Translations under genes and position numbers: made by a program
Shown: positions 17,085 through 25,351 of the stretch, piece after piece
Position numbering within the stretch: the first letter of the stretch is position 1
Layout of the letters: every line of letters begins with the position of its first letter
The notes under the pieces: model-generated
Seen by the model: only the letters and a program-made list of their open reading frames with translations
Databases searched by the model: none
What the model was told of the DNA's origin: nothing
Assembly (NCBI GenBank): GCA_050185195.1
Contig: JBFWZQ010000003.1
Coordinates: 62,001 to 126,000, forward strand
Length of the DNA: 64,000 nt
Origin: CADEFQ01 sp050185195
GTDB lineage: Bacteria; Pseudomonadota; Gammaproteobacteria; Steroidobacterales; Steroidobacteraceae
Reading direction: 5' to 3'

Positions 17085-18427
17085 AGCCGGCGCACGGCGC
17101 GGTGAACATCGTCGGGGCGGGCCTCGCGGGTGCGCTGCTCGCGATCGTGCTGGCGCGGCGCGGCCTGCGCGTCGAAGTCTTCGAGCGCCGCGGCGATCCG
17201 CGCCTTCGCGGCCCCGAACGCGGCCGCTCGATCAACCTCGCCCTCGCCGCGCGCGGCCTGCGCGCGCTCGACGTGGCGGGCGTCACGGCACGCGTCGCGC
17301 CGCTCCTCGTGCCGATGCGGGGCAGGTTCCTCCACGAGCACGACGGCACCGGCACGCTGCTGCCGTACGGGCAGGACGACACCGAGGTGATCCACTCGGT
17401 CTCGCGCGAGGCACTCGGCCGGGTGCTGGTCGAGGCCGCCGCGGCCGAACCCGGCGTGGCGCTGCATTTCGGGGAACACTGCGTCGGCGTCGACCTGGCC
17501 CGCGACGCCCTGCTGTTCGGTGACGCCGGGCACGTGCGGCGCCGGGTGCCGCTCGAACCGACGATTGCCGCCGACGGGGCGGGCTCCGTGGTGCGCACGG
17601 CGCTCGCCGCCGCGGGCGCCCTGCAGGTGCGCGACGATACGCTGGCGCACGACTACCGCGAGCTCACGATACCGGCGAGCCACGCCGGTTCCCTCGCGCG
17701 CGACGCGCTGCACATCTGGCCGCGCGGCAACTTCATGCTGATCGCGCTGCCGAACACCGACGGCAGCTTCACCGCGACGCTGTTCCTGGCGCGCGAGGGT
17801 TCGCCGTCCTTCGCGCTCCTGCGGGACGACGCCGCGATCCACCGCTTCTTCCAGCGGGAGTTCCCGACGGCCCTGCCGCTCCTGCCGCGACTCATCGACG
17901 ATTTCCGCACGGTCCAGGGGCGCCTCGGCACGGTCTACTGCGATCCGTGGCACGTGGGCGGCAAGGTCCTGCTGCTCGGCGACGCCGCGCATGCCATCGT
18001 GCCGTTCCACGGCCAGGGCATGAACTGCGCGTTCGAGGACGTGACGGTGCTCGACTCGCTCCTCGCGCAACACGCCGATCCGGCCGCGCTCTTTGCGGCC
18101 TTCGCGCACCACCGCCGCCCCGACACCGACGCCATCGCGCAGATGGCGCTCGAGAACTACCTCGAGATGCGCGATACCGTGCGCGACCCCGCCTTCCAGC
18201 GGCGCAAGCAGCTGGGCGCCCGGCTCGAACGCGAATTTCCCGATCGTTTCATCCCGCGCTACTCGATGGTGATGTTCCACCCCGGGATCGGTTACGCCGA
18301 AGCGCTGCGGCGCGGCGCCGTGCAGGACGGGATACTGGCCGAGCTCGACGCGGGTCGTGGCGACGCCCGCGCCCTCATCGAGGCGCGCCTGCCACCGCTC
18401 ACGGGGACGCGCGGCGCTCGAGCGTGA
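17081..18427 (+). CDS. kmo: Kynurenine 3-monooxygenase
   Basis: 448 residues. An FAD-dependent aromatic hydroxylase that converts kynurenine to 3-hydroxykynurenine with NADPH. The N-terminal dinucleotide motif VGAGLAGALLA, the family signature GRSINLALAARGL and the FAD-ribityl motif LLGDAAHAIVPFHGQGMN are present. The conserved C-terminal region MALENYLEMRDTV is also present, but no clear membrane helix like that of eukaryotic Kmo. The ATG overlaps the kynU stop. The 3' end overlaps the convergent folA gene by 29 bases. Confidence 0.94.
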   Translation: MKPAHGAVNIVGAGLAGALLAIVLARRGLRVEVFERRGDPRLRGPERGRSINLALAARGLRALDVAGVTARVAPLLVPMRGRFLHEHDGTGTLLPYGQDDTEVIHSVSREALGRVLVEAAAAEPGVALHFGEHCVGVDLARDALLFGDAGHVRRRVPLEPTIAADGAGSVVRTALAAAGALQVRDDTLAHDYRELTIPASHAGSLARDALHIWPRGNFMLIALPNTDGSFTATLFLAREGSPSFALLRDDAAIHRFFQREFPTALPLLPRLIDDFRTVQGRLGTVYCDPWHVGGKVLLLGDAAHAIVPFHGQGMNCAFEDVTVLDSLLAQHADPAALFAAFAHHRRPDTDAIAQMALENYLEMRDTVRDPAFQRRKQLGARLEREFPDRFIPRYSMVMFHPGIGYAEALRRGAVQDGILAELDAGRGDARALIEARLPPLTGTRGARA

Positions 18428-18899
18428 CGAAGTCCATGGGGTAAGCGTGCCGCTCGTCGGCCGCATGGTGTTCACGCGCGACCTCGCGCCAGGCGAGCGC
18501 ATCGAACGGCGGCAGGCGCGTGTCCCCATCGACCTCTGCATCGACGGCGGTGAGGTGCGCCCGGCTCGCGTGCGGCGCCGCCAGGGCGTAGATCTCTGCG
18601 CCGCCGATCACCATCAGCTCGCCCTGCGCCTGCGCCAGCGCCTCGTCGAGCGCATGCACGACGACGGCCCCTGCCGCGCGAAAGGCCGGATCGCGGGTCA
18701 TGACGAGGTTGGTGCGCCCGGGCAGCGGCCGGCCGATCGACGCCCAGGTGCGCCGCCCCATCAGGACCGGCTTGCCCAGCGTGAGCGCCTTGAAGCGCCT
18801 GAGGTCGTCGGGCAGGCGCCACGGCAGTGCGCCGTCCCGGCCGATCACGCCGTTGCGCGCCATCGCGACGACCAGCGTGATCGTGGGGTGCGCGGTCAC
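18399..18899 (-). CDS. folA: Dihydrofolate reductase
   Basis: 166 residues. It regenerates tetrahydrofolate after thymidylate synthesis. The family N-terminus (ITLVVAMARNGVIGRDGALPW) contains the start of the Met20 loop; LMGRRTWASIGRPLPGR and VIGGAEIYALA follow. The start is a GTG at 18899 that overlaps the TGA of the upstream SET-domain gene (GTGA), so it depends on that gene's translation. The order thyA, SET gene, folA suggests one transcript. Confidence 0.95.
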   Translation of the reverse strand: MTAHPTITLVVAMARNGVIGRDGALPWRLPDDLRRFKALTLGKPVLMGRRTWASIGRPLPGRTNLVMTRDPAFRAAGAVVVHALDEALAQAQGELMVIGGAEIYALAAPHASRAHLTAVDAEVDGDTRLPPFDALAWREVAREHHAADERHAYPMDFVTLERRASP

Positions 18900-19438
18900 C
18901 GTTTCGCGCGCTTGCCCGCCGGGCGTTTCGTGGGCTTCGGTGGTTTCGCGACCGCGCGCTTGACGCGTTTCTTCGGCCGCTTCGCGGGCCACAGCATCGT
19001 GCCGCGGCACGCCTGCGCGCCGCAGCGGCACGCGAACGTTTCATCGACGTTTTCCGGATCGTCGTCGTCGCGGCCGATCTGGTAGTCGTACTTCAGCTCC
19101 TCGCCCGGCTGGATCGTGCGGATCGCCTCGATGAACACACGCCGGTCCTCGATCACCGACTCGCAGTTCGGGTCGCAGCCATGGTTGATGAAGCGTGCGT
19201 CGTTGCCGTCCACGCCCGCGTCGATCACGATGCCCCGGTCGACGATGAAGAGGAAGGTGTGGCTGTCATCCTCGTCCTTCAGCTCGTAACGGTCGTCCGC
19301 GACCTTGTGCGAGATGCGTTCGCCGAGATACTCGACGACCCGCGTGCCCTTGCGGATCCTGCGCTTTGCGAACACACCGAGCCCGTGCACCTTCGAACGG
19401 CGCACGGTGAAAAGGGGGGACTTGCGAACGACTGCCAT
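18896..19438 (-). CDS. SET-domain protein-lysine methyltransferase with histone-H1-like tail
   Basis: 180 residues. The SET core has the HGLGVFA start, RFINHGCDPNC (residues 82-92, cofactor and pseudoknot motif) and ELKYDY (114-119 region). A post-SET zinc cluster follows (CRCGAQACRG; Cys137, Cys139 and Cys144, with Cys92 as possible partner). Residues 153-180 are almost only Lys, Arg, Pro and Ala, like a histone H1 tail, and could bind nucleic acid. SET proteins methylate lysines; bacterial targets are mostly unknown. It lies between thyA (nine bases after its stop) and folA (overlap), so it is expressed with nucleotide-synthesis genes. Confidence 0.9.
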   Translation of the reverse strand: MAVVRKSPLFTVRRSKVHGLGVFAKRRIRKGTRVVEYLGERISHKVADDRYELKDEDDSHTFLFIVDRGIVIDAGVDGNDARFINHGCDPNCESVIEDRRVFIEAIRTIQPGEELKYDYQIGRDDDDPENVDETFACRCGAQACRGTMLWPAKRPKKRVKRAVAKPPKPTKRPAGKRAKR

Positions 19439-19447
19439 GGGCTTCCT

Positions 19448-20242
19448 TCAGACTGCGACCGGCGCCTTGATGGCCGGGTGGGGTTGGTAGTTGCGAAACT
19501 CGAAGTCTTCGAATGCGTAGTCGAAGATCGTCGGCGGGCGGCGCCGGATCACGAGTGTCGGCGGCGCATGCGGCGTGCGCGCGAGCTGCTCATCCGCCTG
19601 TTCGAGGTGATTGAGGTAGAGGTGCGTGTCGCCGCCGGTCCAGATGAATTCGCCCACCCCGAGGTCGCATTGCTGCGCGACCATGTGGGTGAGCAGGGCA
19701 TAGGAGGCGATGTTGAACGGGACGCCGAGGAACAGGTCGGCGCTGCGCTGGTAGAGCTGGCAGGAGAGCCGGCCGCCCGCGACATAGAACTGGAACAGCG
19801 CGTGGCAGGGCAGCAGCGCCATGCGCTCGAGTTCGCCGACATTCCACGCGCTCACGAGGATGCGGCGCGAATCGGGGTTCGTGCGCAGGTCGTCGATGAC
19901 CCGCGCGATCTGGTCGATGTGCCCGCCCCCGGGCGTCGGCCAGGAGCGCCACTGCTTGCCGTACACGGGTCCCAGTTCGCCGGCGGCGTCGGCCCACTCG
20001 TCCCAGATGGTGACGCCGTGCTCGCGCAACCAGGCCACGTTCGTCTCGCCGCGCAGGAACCACAGCAGCTCGTACACGACCGACTTCAGGTGCACGCGTT
20101 TCGTGGTCACGAGCGGAAAGCCGCGCGCGAGATCGAAGCGCATCTGGCAACCGAACAGTGAACGCGTGCCCGTACCCGTGCGATCGGACTTGGGCGCACC
20201 TTCATCGCGGACGCGCCGCAGCAACTCGAGGTAGGCAAGCAT
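19448..20242 (-). CDS. thyA: Thymidylate synthase
   Basis: 264 residues, exactly the E. coli-type length. It converts dUMP to dTMP with methylenetetrahydrofolate. The catalytic cysteine segment LLPCHALFQFYV, the RSADLFLGVPFNIASY region and GGDTHLYLNH are present. TATAAT lies on the minus strand at 20259-20254, 11 bases before the ATG, inside an 11-bp inverted repeat. No clear Shine-Dalgarno sequence precedes the ATG. Confidence 0.97.
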   Translation of the reverse strand: MLAYLELLRRVRDEGAPKSDRTGTGTRSLFGCQMRFDLARGFPLVTTKRVHLKSVVYELLWFLRGETNVAWLREHGVTIWDEWADAAGELGPVYGKQWRSWPTPGGGHIDQIARVIDDLRTNPDSRRILVSAWNVGELERMALLPCHALFQFYVAGGRLSCQLYQRSADLFLGVPFNIASYALLTHMVAQQCDLGVGEFIWTGGDTHLYLNHLEQADEQLARTPHAPPTLVIRRRPPTIFDYAFEDFEFRNYQPHPAIKAPVAV

Positions 20243-20247
20243 GTGAG

Positions 20248-20284
20248 GGCGCGATTATAGCCGGCCCATGGACATAATCGCGCC
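20248..20284. promoter_or_regulatory. Perfect 11-bp inverted repeat with thyA -10 box
   Basis: GGCGCGATTAT (20248-20258) and ATAATCGCGCC (20274-20284) are exact reverse complements around a 15-base loop. The left arm contains the minus-strand TATAAT of thyA, and the right arm contains a CATAAT-like plus-strand sequence. It could be an operator for a dimeric regulator or a hairpin near the 5' end of the thyA transcript. The plus-strand lipoprotein gene lies 74 bases beyond and has its own TAGAAT at 20322-20327. Confidence 0.5.
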
Positions 20285-20357
20285 GGCCCGCCCGTTGTGC
20301 TGCCGTTCAGCTTGCGCCGCGTAGAATGGCGCCGCATTCATTCATCAGGACACCCGC

Positions 20358-21263
20358 ATGCCCACCTGCCGTACCGCTCCTTCCGCCCTCGTCGTCACCC
20401 TCGCCGCCACGAGCCTCGCCGTGCTTGCCGCCTGCGGCGGCCCGGCTCCCGCACCCACGACGGACGGCGGCACGCCGCCCACGACCGCCACGGGACCCAC
20501 CGAGGCCGAGCGCGCAGCCGAACTCGCCGCGCGCGAGCAGGAAGTGGCGGCGCGCGAGAATGAACTCGCGAAGCAGGAGCTCGAACAGAAGGAGCAGGCG
20601 CTCGCGCGCCAGCAGGCGGAGCTGGCTGCGCAGCAGGATGCCCTGGCAAAGCAGGCCGCCAAAGTCGCGGCGGCGAAGGCAGCTGCCGCCAAGCCGGCCG
20701 TCGTCGCCAGGAAACCGGCGGAAAAGCCTGTCAGGGCGGCTCCGGTCAAGTTGCTCGTCCCTGCCGGCACGAACCTGACGATCGCGCTGTCCTCGGCGAT
20801 CACGACGAAGACCGCGAAGCCGGGCGACACGATCGGCGGCATCGTGGTGTCGGACGTCCTCGCCGGTGGCAAGGTGGCGATCCCGGCCGGGTCGCGCGTC
20901 TGGGGCGGCGTGACAAACGTCGTGTCGGGCAGCAACAAGATCGGCGGCGTGCCGGTGCTTGGCCTGCACTTCGATACGCTCGAACTGCCGGACGGCCAGC
21001 AGTTCGCGGTGAACGGCGCCTACCAGCAACAGGGCCGCAGCGACACGGGCCGTGACACCGCCAAGATCCTGGGCGGCGCGGCCGCCGGTGCCGTGATCGG
21101 CCACCAGGTCGACAACAGCGACAAGGGCAAGGTGATCGGCGGCCTGCTCGGCGGCGCGGCGGGTGCCATCGCGGCGAAGAAGACCGGCGCCGAGGTGGAG
21201 CTGCCGCAGGACGCAACGTTGACGATCGCGACCGGCGCGCCGATCGAGGTCGTGAAGCGCTAG
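20358..21263 (+). CDS. Lipoprotein with Ala/Glu/Gln-rich coiled coil and glycine-zipper C-terminus
   Basis: 301 residues. The lipobox LAAC puts the lipidated cysteine at residue 26. A Thr/Pro-rich linker is followed by a strongly heptad-like Ala/Glu/Gln segment (about residues 50-110), a Lys/Ala/Pro stretch, and a beta-rich domain (KLLVPAGTNLTIALSS). A glycine-zipper segment with repeated G-A-x-x-G (KILGGAAAGAVIG, VIGGLLGGAAGAIAA) lies near the end. The layout suggests an envelope protein spanning between membrane and peptidoglycan, but no function is assigned. Its stop shares CTAG with the convergent lgt stop. Confidence 0.78.
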   Translation: MPTCRTAPSALVVTLAATSLAVLAACGGPAPAPTTDGGTPPTTATGPTEAERAAELAAREQEVAARENELAKQELEQKEQALARQQAELAAQQDALAKQAAKVAAAKAAAAKPAVVARKPAEKPVRAAPVKLLVPAGTNLTIALSSAITTKTAKPGDTIGGIVVSDVLAGGKVAIPAGSRVWGGVTNVVSGSNKIGGVPVLGLHFDTLELPDGQQFAVNGAYQQQGRSDTGRDTAKILGGAAAGAVIGHQVDNSDKGKVIGGLLGGAAGAIAAKKTGAEVELPQDATLTIATGAPIEVVKR

Positions 21264-22075
21264 GCGACGGCCTGGTTGCCCGAAGGCTCGCGGCGCCGGT
21301 AGGCGTATCCGAGCATGGCGACTCCGGCCAGCAGCATCGGCAGCGAGAGCAGTTGGCCCATCGTGAGCCACTGGTCGGCGAAATAGCCAATCTGCTGGTC
21401 GGGGACGCGCCAGAACTCGACCAGCATGCGCGCGAGGCTGTAGATCACGAGAAACAGGCCCGAGGGCGCGAGGCGGGGCCGCGGCTTCGACGTGAACCAC
21501 CAGAGGATCGCGAAGAGCAGCAGCCCCTCGAGCGCCGCCTCGTAGAGCTGCGTCGCGTGGCGCACTACACCGTCGACCTCGAAGCCCCAGGGCACCGTCG
21601 TGACACTGCCCCATAGCTCGCCGTTGATGAAATTGCCGATGCGGCCGGCGCAGAGGCCGATGCCGGGGAGCGGGGCCATGAAGTCGAACACGTCGGCGAT
21701 CCGGCGCTTGCGGCGCCACGCGAAAATCGCGACGGCGACGAGCACGCCGATGAGGCCGCCGTGGAACGACATGCCGCCCTGCGTGATCTTGAGCGGGTAG
21801 AAGGGGTCTTCGGCCCAGTAGCCGAGGCCGTAGAAGAATACGTAGCCCACGCGGCCGCCCAGGATCACGCCGAGCATCGCGAAGAAAATCACGTCGTCGA
21901 CATCCTGCGCCGTCCAGGTCGATCCGGCGCGTGCCGCGCGGCGGCGCGCGAGCCACCAGGCCGCGGCGAAGCCGATGAGATACATGATCCCGTACCAGCG
22001 CACCGATAGCGGGCCGATGCCGAAGAAGGGGCCGACCTGGAATGCGATCGGATCGAAGCCGGGATACTGGATCAT
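21260..22075 (-). CDS. lgt: Prolipoprotein diacylglyceryl transferase Lgt
   Basis: 271 residues with about seven hydrophobic helices. It transfers diacylglycerol from phosphatidylglycerol to the lipobox cysteine of prolipoproteins in the inner membrane. The essential HGGLIGV and the Lgt signature GRIGNFINGELWG are present, with the conserved arginine and glutamate near VRWYGIMYL and YEAALEG. The start is preceded by TAGACT exactly six bases upstream, which overlaps the rlmI stop codon. lgt lies near thyA as in many gammaproteobacteria, but a convergent lipoprotein gene separates them. Confidence 0.96.
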   Translation of the reverse strand: MIQYPGFDPIAFQVGPFFGIGPLSVRWYGIMYLIGFAAAWWLARRRAARAGSTWTAQDVDDVIFFAMLGVILGGRVGYVFFYGLGYWAEDPFYPLKITQGGMSFHGGLIGVLVAVAIFAWRRKRRIADVFDFMAPLPGIGLCAGRIGNFINGELWGSVTTVPWGFEVDGVVRHATQLYEAALEGLLLFAILWWFTSKPRPRLAPSGLFLVIYSLARMLVEFWRVPDQQIGYFADQWLTMGQLLSLPMLLAGVAMLGYAYRRREPSGNQAVA

Positions 22076-22081
22076 GCCGAC

Positions 22082-22087
22082 AGTCTA
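22082..22087 (-). promoter_or_regulatory. Candidate -10 box for lgt
   Basis: TAGACT on the minus strand ends six bases before the lgt ATG and contains the rlmI TAG stop. It has the same spacing as the lipA, amgK, rlmI and sua5 candidates. The match could be a by-product of the stop codon. Confidence 0.22.
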
Positions 22088-23266
22088 GCCCGTGAGGACG
22101 CGGCAGAAGAATGCCTTGAGATAGCGCGTCTCGGGGATCGCCGGGTGGATCGGGTGGTCGGGCGCCTGGCCGCCGACCGCCACGACCTGCACGAAGCGCG
22201 AGACGTGGCGCGCGGCCGACTGGATCGCCCCGAGCAGGTCGCCTTCGGTGAGATGCCATGAGCAGGAGCACGAGACGAGCAGGCCATTGTCGTCGAGCAG
22301 CCGCAGTGCCAGCTGGTTCAGCTTGCGATAGGCAGCCTGCGCCTTGGGCAGGTCCTTGCGCCGCTTCGCGAAGGCGGGAGGGTCGAGCACGATCGCATCG
22401 AATCGGCGCCCGGCCGCCGCCAGGGACTCGAGGACGTCGAATGCGTCGCCCTTGAGCGGCTCGAGCGTGAGGCCGTGGCGCTCCGCATTGAACGTGGCCG
22501 CCGCGAGGGCATTCGCCGAGGCGTCCACGCAGGCCGCCTCGCGAGCCCCGTGTTTCAGCGCGGTGATCGCCCAGGCGCCTGCATACGAACAGACATCGAG
22601 CACACGCGCCCCGGGCGGCAGCAGCTCGCGAAACCGCGCGCGGTTGGCGGCCTGGTCGTAGAACCAGCCCGTTTTCTGCCCTTGCCCGAGCGGCGCCGTG
22701 AAATCGATGCCGTTTTCCGTGAGCTCGAGCGCTTGCGGCTGCGCGCCGAAGGCCACGGTGAGGGCCTTCGGCAACTGCTCGAGGTCGCGAGCCCCCGTAT
22801 CGTTCTTCCACACGAAGGCGCGCGGGGCGACGACCTCGCGGACCGCCGCCTCGATGTCGGCCTTGCGCGCTTCCATGCCGGCGGTCGCGATCTGCCCGAC
22901 CGCGACGTCGCCGTAGCGATCCACGATGAGGCCGGGCAGTTCGTCGGATTCGCCGAAGACGAGTCGATAGTGCGGCGTCGGATAGAGGCGCGCACGCAAG
23001 CGCTGCGCGCGCTCGATGCGCGCGGCAAGGAAGGCGGCGTCGGGCTCGTGATGCTCGTCGCGCGACAACAGGCGCGCACTGATCAGCGCGTGCGGATTGA
23101 CGTAGGCGTAACCGAGGAATGCATCGCGATCGGAAACGACGCGCGCGGTGAGGTCGGGCGTGAAGGCGGTCAACGGCGTGCTCGCGGTATCCACCTCGTT
23201 GCTGAACACCCACGCGTGGCCGGCGCGAAGCCGGCGATCTTCGCCTTTTTTCAAGCGTAACAGCAT
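22085..23266 (-). CDS. rlmI: 23S rRNA (cytosine-C5) methyltransferase RlmI-like
   Basis: 393 residues. It has an N-terminal PUA domain (GEDRRLRAGHAWVFSNEV, residues ~8-75), a linker domain and a C-terminal SAM methyltransferase. Key motifs are LDVCSYAGAWAI (SAM), LDPPAFAKRRKDL and the CSCSWHL segment with catalytic cysteines. RlmI makes m5C1962 in 23S rRNA. The start is 18 bases from the divergent DUF255 gene, and TAGAAT ends exactly six bases before the ATG, suggesting a leaderless transcript. Confidence 0.9.
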   Translation of the reverse strand: MLLRLKKGEDRRLRAGHAWVFSNEVDTASTPLTAFTPDLTARVVSDRDAFLGYAYVNPHALISARLLSRDEHHEPDAAFLAARIERAQRLRARLYPTPHYRLVFGESDELPGLIVDRYGDVAVGQIATAGMEARKADIEAAVREVVAPRAFVWKNDTGARDLEQLPKALTVAFGAQPQALELTENGIDFTAPLGQGQKTGWFYDQAANRARFRELLPPGARVLDVCSYAGAWAITALKHGAREAACVDASANALAAATFNAERHGLTLEPLKGDAFDVLESLAAAGRRFDAIVLDPPAFAKRRKDLPKAQAAYRKLNQLALRLLDDNGLLVSCSCSWHLTEGDLLGAIQSAARHVSRFVQVVAVGGQAPDHPIHPAIPETRYLKAFFCRVLTG

Positions 23267-23271
23267 TCACG

Positions 23272-23278
23272 TATTCTA
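23272..23278. promoter_or_regulatory. Overlapping divergent -10 boxes between rlmI and the DUF255 gene
   Basis: TATTCT (23272-23277, plus) and TAGAAT (23278-23273, minus) overlap by five bases in an 18-base gap between two divergent start codons. The plus box is seven bases and the minus box six bases from its ATG. There is no room for a leader on either side. Confidence 0.42.
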
Positions 23279-23284
23279 CCCGAC

Positions 23285-25351
23285 ATGACGAACGCGCTGG
23301 CCGGTGAAACGAGTCCTTACCTGCAGCAACACGCCGGCAACCCGGTGGAGTGGCATCCCTGGGGCGAAGCGGCGCTCGCGCTGGCCCGCGACAGCGGCAA
23401 GCCGATCCTGCTGTCCATCGGCTACTCCGCCTGCCACTGGTGCCACGTCATGGCGCACGAATCGTTCGAGGATCCCGCGACCGCGCAGTTGATGAACGCG
23501 CTCTTCGTGAACGTGAAAGTCGATCGCGAGGAGCGACCCGACCTCGATCGCATCTACCAGATCGCGCACCAGATGCTCACGCAGCGCGGTGGCGGCTGGC
23601 CGCTCACGATGTTCCTCGCGCACGACGACCAGCGCCCGTTCTTCGGCGGCACCTACTTTCCGCCGGTCGCACGCCATGGCATGCCCGCCTTCGGCGACCT
23701 GCTCGCACGGGTCGCCGAGTATTACCGAGATCATCGCGAGGACCTGCGCAGGCAGAACGACGCGTTGATGGAAGCCTTCGCGACCCTCGAGTCGCCGCCG
23801 GCCGCCGCCGCCGTGGCTTTGACGGACGCGCCGATCGTGGCCTTTCGCAGCCAGATCGAACGCTCCTTCGACCGGGCGCACGGCGGCTTTGGCGGTGCGC
23901 CGAAATTTCCGCACCCGACTTCGATCGAGCGCCTGATGCGGGACTGGCACGCGACCGCGGCCACGCCCGAACCCGACCTGCACGCGCTTTTCATGGCCAC
24001 CCTCACGCTCACGCGCATGGCGGAAGGCGGCCTCTTCGATCACCTCGGCGGCGGCTTCTGTCGCTACAGCGTCGACGCGCACTGGACGATCCCGCACTTC
24101 GAGAAAATGCTGTACGACAACGGCGCCCTGCTCGCGAACTACGCGAACGCCACCGTCGCGACGGGAGAGCCGCTCTTCGCGCGCACGGCCGCGCAGACGG
24201 CCGCCTGGCTGCTCGCCGACCTGCAGTCACCCGAAGGCGGCTTCTACTCGAGCCGCGATGCGGACTCCGAAGGCCACGAGGGGCGTTATTACGCGTGGAC
24301 GCCGGCCGAGGCGCAGGCCGCACTCGACGCTCGCGAGTACGCCCTGCTTGCGGCGCGCTTCGGCCTCGATCGCGCGCCGAACTTCGAAGGCAACTGGCAC
24401 CTGCACGCCTGTCGCGGCATCGAGGAGATCGCCGGCGAGCACCACGAGGCGCCCGCTGCCGTCCTCGCGACCCTCGACTCGGCGCGCGCGAAGCTGCTCG
24501 CGGTTCGCGAGCGTCGCGTACCGCCCGCACGCGACGAAAAAGTGTTGGCCGGCTGGAACGCCCTCGCGATCCGCGGGCTGGCCGTGGCGGCGCGCGCGCT
24601 GGAACAGCCGTCGCTCGCCGAGGCGGCCACCCGCGCGCTCGATTTCCTGCGCGAGCACATGTGGCGCGGCGGCCGCTTGCTTGCCACGTACAAGGATGGC
24701 CGCGCGCATCTCAACGCCTATCTCGACGACTACGCCCTCCTCGTCGACGCGATCCTCGAGCTGCTGCAGGCCCGCTGGCGGGACGGGGACATCGAATTCG
24801 CGCGCGCCCTGCTCGAGGCCCTGCTCGAGCACTTCGAGGATGGCGACGCGGGCGGCTTCTGGTTCACCTCGCACGACCACGAACGCCTGATCCACCGCTC
24901 GAAGAGCTTCTCGGACGACGCCACGCCCTGCGGTAACGGCGTGGCGGCAACGGTGCTGCAACGCATGGGCTACCTGCTCGGCGAACCGCGCTGGCTCGTG
25001 GCCGCGGAACGGACCCTGCGCGCCGGGTGGAGCGGCCTGTCCCGCCAGCCGCAGGCGCATGCCTCGATGTTGACCGCACTCGAGGAATACCTCAGCGCGC
25101 CGGAGGTCGTGATCCTGCGCGGCGAGCCGCAGGAAATCGGTCGCTGGCAGCGCGAGCTCGCGCGGCTCTACGCGCCGCGCCGCATCACGCTCGCGATACC
25201 GGCCGGTGCCACGGGGCTGCCTGCCGCCCTGGCCGACAAGCCGGCGCGCGGGCGGGCGGTCGCCTACCTCTGCCGCGGCAATACCTGCAGCGCGCCGATC
25301 GACGACCTCAGCGTTCTCGTGCGGAACCTGCGCCTCGCGCTGCCGCCTTGA
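23285..25351 (+). CDS. Thioredoxin-fold DUF255 protein (YyaL/SPATA20 family)
   Basis: 688 residues. The N-terminal thioredoxin-like domain carries CHWCHVM with Cys50 and Cys53. A six-hairpin (alpha/alpha)6-barrel similar to N-acylglucosamine epimerases fills the rest (GGFGGAPKFPHP, GGGFCRYSVDAHWTIPHFEKMLYDN). Members are widespread and large; physiological function is not established. The context (divergent from rlmI, overlapping the ridA-like gene by 44 bases at the 3' end) gives no strong clue. Confidence 0.88.
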   Translation: MTNALAGETSPYLQQHAGNPVEWHPWGEAALALARDSGKPILLSIGYSACHWCHVMAHESFEDPATAQLMNALFVNVKVDREERPDLDRIYQIAHQMLTQRGGGWPLTMFLAHDDQRPFFGGTYFPPVARHGMPAFGDLLARVAEYYRDHREDLRRQNDALMEAFATLESPPAAAAVALTDAPIVAFRSQIERSFDRAHGGFGGAPKFPHPTSIERLMRDWHATAATPEPDLHALFMATLTLTRMAEGGLFDHLGGGFCRYSVDAHWTIPHFEKMLYDNGALLANYANATVATGEPLFARTAAQTAAWLLADLQSPEGGFYSSRDADSEGHEGRYYAWTPAEAQAALDAREYALLAARFGLDRAPNFEGNWHLHACRGIEEIAGEHHEAPAAVLATLDSARAKLLAVRERRVPPARDEKVLAGWNALAIRGLAVAARALEQPSLAEAATRALDFLREHMWRGGRLLATYKDGRAHLNAYLDDYALLVDAILELLQARWRDGDIEFARALLEALLEHFEDGDAGGFWFTSHDHERLIHRSKSFSDDATPCGNGVAATVLQRMGYLLGEPRWLVAAERTLRAGWSGLSRQPQAHASMLTALEEYLSAPEVVILRGEPQEIGRWQRELARLYAPRRITLAIPAGATGLPAALADKPARGRAVAYLCRGNTCSAPIDDLSVLVRNLRLALPP

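Noticed and set aside
20307..23270. 987-codon open frame on the minus strand across lgt and rlmI
   Set aside because: It overlaps lgt, rlmI and the plus-strand lipoprotein in other frames and shows no conserved motifs; the listed genes have clear families.
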